A DNA stretch of 64,000 nucleotides, taken from the NCBI RefSeq assembly GCF_041714655.1, contig NZ_CP168219.1, forward strand, positions 1,302,001 through 1,366,000. Reading direction: 5' to 3'. The notes under the pieces are model-generated. The model did no database searches. It saw only the letters and a list, made by a program, of their open reading frames with translations, and had not been told where the DNA came from. The stretch is from Pseudoroseicyclus_A sp041714655. GTDB lineage: Bacteria > Pseudomonadota > Alphaproteobacteria > Rhodobacterales > Rhodobacteraceae. Shown one piece after another: positions 62,701 through 64,000 of the stretch. Positions within the stretch are counted from its first letter, which is position 1; the number at the start of each line of letters is the position of its first letter. A program made the position numbers and the translations under genes.

Positions 62701-64000
62701 CCGCCGAAGGCTCCGTCAGCGGCAGCATCTGGCCGTTCGACAGGCGGCGCGCCTCGACATCGGCCTCGCGGGAGGCGGGCCAGGGATAGGCGGCGACGCG
62801 CTTGTCGAAGAGGTTGAGGTCGCTCGAGGCGATGAGGCCGACGATATCGGCCTTCTGCTGGTTTATGCTGTTGCTGTTCTCAGGCAGCCCGCCGTTGACG
62901 GCGAGGCGGCTGCGGATGCCCAGCCGCGCGTCGACGAGGTCGACATGCGGGTTCTGTTCCCAGAGCGCGAAGCGATACCACGACCAGTAGCTGTTGACGC
63001 TCGCCGTGCCGCTCGTGACCTCGCTCACCGCCAGATCGCGGGGATGCGGGCTGCGGGCGAGGGCTTCGGTGAGTGTCTCGCCGAGGTCGCTGCGGGGCAC
63101 ACCGTCTGCCAGCCGGGGAAGCGCCTCTGCGGCGGCATCCCAGAGCGGCGCCAGCGTCTGGAGGAGCAGCCAGAGCCGGTCGCGGCGGGGATCGCCGGGG
63201 CGGGGCCGGGCGGCGCGGGCGCTGAGGGCGAGCCCGTAGGGCACGTCCCCGACACGGAGCATGGGCAGCGCCGCGCCGCCCCGCAGGTAGCCGACGAAGA
63301 GATCGCGGAGCCAGAGCCGGTCGGCGAGCGTCAGGAAGTCCGGCGGGTCGAGGGTATTGCCCCGCGTGTAGCCCATCAGCTCCTCGAGCCAGGCGCCCCA
63401 GGTCACCGGCCAGAGCGCCTGGTTCATGGCGCGGGGCAGCGCCTCGCCGGAGGCGTCGGCGAAGGGCAGGCCGGCGGGCAGCTCCGCCCCTATGGCGGCG
63501 CCAAGGGTCGCGCCGTCGGCGACATTCGCCGGACCGGGCGCGCCGAAGGTGCCGTCCGCCACCGGGATCTCCGGCGGCGCGTTCAGGCCCTTGGGCAGGA
63601 GCCGGTCCAGCGCCTCGGCGCCCGGGGGCGGGGCGGCGGTGAAGCCGGTGCGGGCGTCCTCGGTGTTGTTGGTCGGCGTGCCTTGGGGGAGGAAGCCGGC
63701 GCCCCGGCTCCAGGCCAGCGCCTGCAGATGGGCGGCGAAGGCGGCGCCGTCCTGGGGCGGGCCCTCCTTCGGCTCCGGCGGGATGCCGAGGACGACGAGT
63801 TCGTCGAAGCCACCCGCCGCCGTATCCGGCAGGGCGAAGCGCTCGGCCATGCCGCGGGCGCGGGCCTCGCCGAAATCGGCCATCCAGCCGAGCGCGCCGG
63901 CCGTCTTCACGCCGGTATCGCCGAGGTCCTCCGGCAGGGGCGAGGCGGCAAGCCGGGCGGCGACGGGCTGAGAGAAGGCGGCATCGAGCACGATGGCACC
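59786..64000 (-). CDS. Giant uncharacterised protein (N-terminus beyond window)
   Basis: At least 1404 aa are visible; the reading frame is open to the right edge (first visible residues GAIVLDAAFSQPVAARLAAS), so the start is outside. It is rich in Ala/Leu helices. Recognisable motifs are FDELVVLGIPPEP and FLPQGTPTNNTED (about residue 110), MLRVGDVPYGL, VNSYWSWYRFALWEQNPHVD, IGGYGYVEDLRPRWRGEG (about 690), SFVLAPSLTHAKTAALLRSG and NLSSARMREAAWVYDALRDG (about 750). I remember similar short motifs from very large hypothetical proteins, but no function. LGWMADFG near the N-terminus and LGWLADMG near the C-terminus hint at an internal duplication. It is the first visible gene of the five-gene unit. 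Confidence 0.68.
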   Translation of the reverse strand, partial: GAIVLDAAFSQPVAARLAASPLPEDLGDTGVKTAGALGWMADFGEARARGMAERFALPDTAAGGFDELVVLGIPPEPKEGPPQDGAAFAAHLQALAWSRGAGFLPQGTPTNNTEDARTGFTAAPPPGAEALDRLLPKGLNAPPEIPVADGTFGAPGPANVADGATLGAAIGAELPAGLPFADASGEALPRAMNQALWPVTWGAWLEELMGYTRGNTLDPPDFLTLADRLWLRDLFVGYLRGGAALPMLRVGDVPYGLALSARAARPRPGDPRRDRLWLLLQTLAPLWDAAAEALPRLADGVPRSDLGETLTEALARSPHPRDLAVSEVTSGTASVNSYWSWYRFALWEQNPHVDLVDARLGIRSRLAVNGGLPENSNSINQQKADIVGLIASSDLNLFDKRVAAYPWPASREADVEARRLSNGQMLPLTEPSAATINTINITVSGPNLSEAEALTFLVAVAETFILCENLLAHLDEHEARNEAFALAGAEPEVFKGPIGYGTEDPNIAFAFFGEEARAWPQERLVEIPGEDGAPPPLPAGAWLDHLIARARFHLGQGPDPPAPDWGAEGARPLLYELMTRGLESRRRALTAALSSTGQSTTGPQPRPPRRGAGRDAWAIRAYTGPAQRARADLWQMLDALLEMRRHGPGTLALALRQTLDLAGWRLDAFWQALLLQDLDATRAARPEGLRIGGYGYVEDLRPRWRGEGALVSESFVLAPSLTHAKTAALLRSGRQARGPGAAAEALDVNLSSARMREAAWVYDALRDGADLGDLLGQMAEAALARAGAGDLVDPLRRAVAELSGSTEAGRPAPPLDGLALAALWGADGSGRPALVQALRRSDGSAPARPARIRQAADEIAGLADAMGDLALADATFDLARGETARAAATLAAVADGSAPLPDLQVLKTPDIGPLVTLHTMLATGGEPEATGWPQGSLRAALDSASERLARQALGPAGGLRFQLTGKLRLTVPLPDLLAHLPEPLGALDLLSMALPGEGGSPLARALSRAAAALTGDREAALDPADPTGALLRIETWRASFMDARAALPEDLLSLGLPAGKAPPANTEGTAHEGHAAALKATLKALARRLTALRQALPPEGAELPADLTALHGALAVLAPFGAWGLADIPPPANAARRAALVETGRKVLAEMQARGAAAATPGKALTNAALRTAAKALFGPGLHVPPVLPAALGAGLSLSLTGAARRLPATGRTPLGWLADMGRTQPAPRAVAEALMAELAASATLPEAAIVQWPEPKDPEPWFAEHAPGASLGSVTSGGAALLLSRAEDPERLTEGFTALVLASQVDRIPPARRDAGLALELETPNAEAPQVMVLVLPEAPGEPPLQPVHGFSAVRGVMTWSRRRAGGGEALPELDQHLPAIFPSGSLFETAAALYPLAEEASP

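Noticed and set aside
49721..64000. Interpretation of the giant-gene operon as a prophage
   Set aside because: No integrase, terminase, portal, capsid, tail tape-measure, lysis gene or attachment repeat is visible, and base composition looks like the rest of the window.

Overview
This is a very GC-rich, densely packed window with short intergenic gaps and many 4-base ATGA/GTGA start-stop overlaps. The gene content suggests an alphaproteobacterium, probably a Rhodobacterales/Roseobacter-type organism: RbsABC-type and FecBCD-type ABC transporters, an HWE-family sensor kinase, LigD/Ku, a combined GlgE and TreYZ operon, and bfd-bfr. No rRNA, tRNA, CRISPR array, integrase or insertion sequence was recognised.

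Layout. (1) 1-3698: a truncated LysR regulator diverges from four coupled genes: an FMN-binding oxidase-like protein, an ornithine cyclodeaminase family protein, an itaconyl/mesaconyl-CoA hydratase-like MaoC protein and a CitE-like acyl-CoA lyase. (2) 3695-4546: a siderophore-esterase-like hydrolase. (3) 4726-14320: a divergent catabolic locus. The minus strand carries a GntR/FCD regulator, a sugar-type ABC transporter and a DJ-1/PfpI protein. The plus strand carries an Ldh-family dehydrogenase, an iron-dependent alcohol dehydrogenase, an aldehyde dehydrogenase and an arylformamidase-like hydrolase. A palindromic operator candidate lies between the two arms. (4) 14317-18192: an iron-siderophore ABC importer. 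(5) 18390-31929: a six-gene trehalose/alpha-glucan operon, glgE, treS-pep2 fusion, glgB, glgX, treZ, treY. (6) 31989-33536: an exported metallo-beta-lactamase-fold protein. (7) 33667-38344: a CheB-CheR-PAS-HWE kinase hybrid with a single-domain response regulator. (8) 38530-43059: LigD and Ku for non-homologous end joining, and a DUF475/TerC-like membrane protein. (9) 43374-46817: uronate isomerase and a Gfo/Idh/MocA-aldo/keto reductase fusion. (10) 47032-48253: bacterioferritin with its ferredoxin, and a small membrane protein. (11) 48336-49655: a GatZ/KbaZ-like protein.

(12) 49721-64000 is the most unusual region. Five giant minus-strand genes (at least 1404, 605, 988, 668 and 1093 aa) are coupled by 4-base overlaps or a 3-base gap. 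None has an assigned function. The 988-aa protein ends in a segment resembling the pre-toxin modules of polymorphic toxins. The next product (668 aa) has an E...GPD...QxK arrangement like PD-(D/E)XK nucleases. The last product is a DUF6603-type beta-rich protein. The first two carry short signatures (PTNNTED, YVEDL; DPLWMLARQ, GEDAASP) that I associate with large uncharacterised bacterial proteins. This is the best candidate for an undescribed system, possibly an effector or conflict module; the operon continues beyond the right edge.

Functional links: region 5 has every step to turn trehalose into branched glucan through maltose-1-phosphate (TreS-Pep2, GlgE, GlgB) and to return glucan to trehalose (GlgX, TreY, TreZ). 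Regions 4 and 10 are both iron-related and share an exact 12-base upstream sequence.
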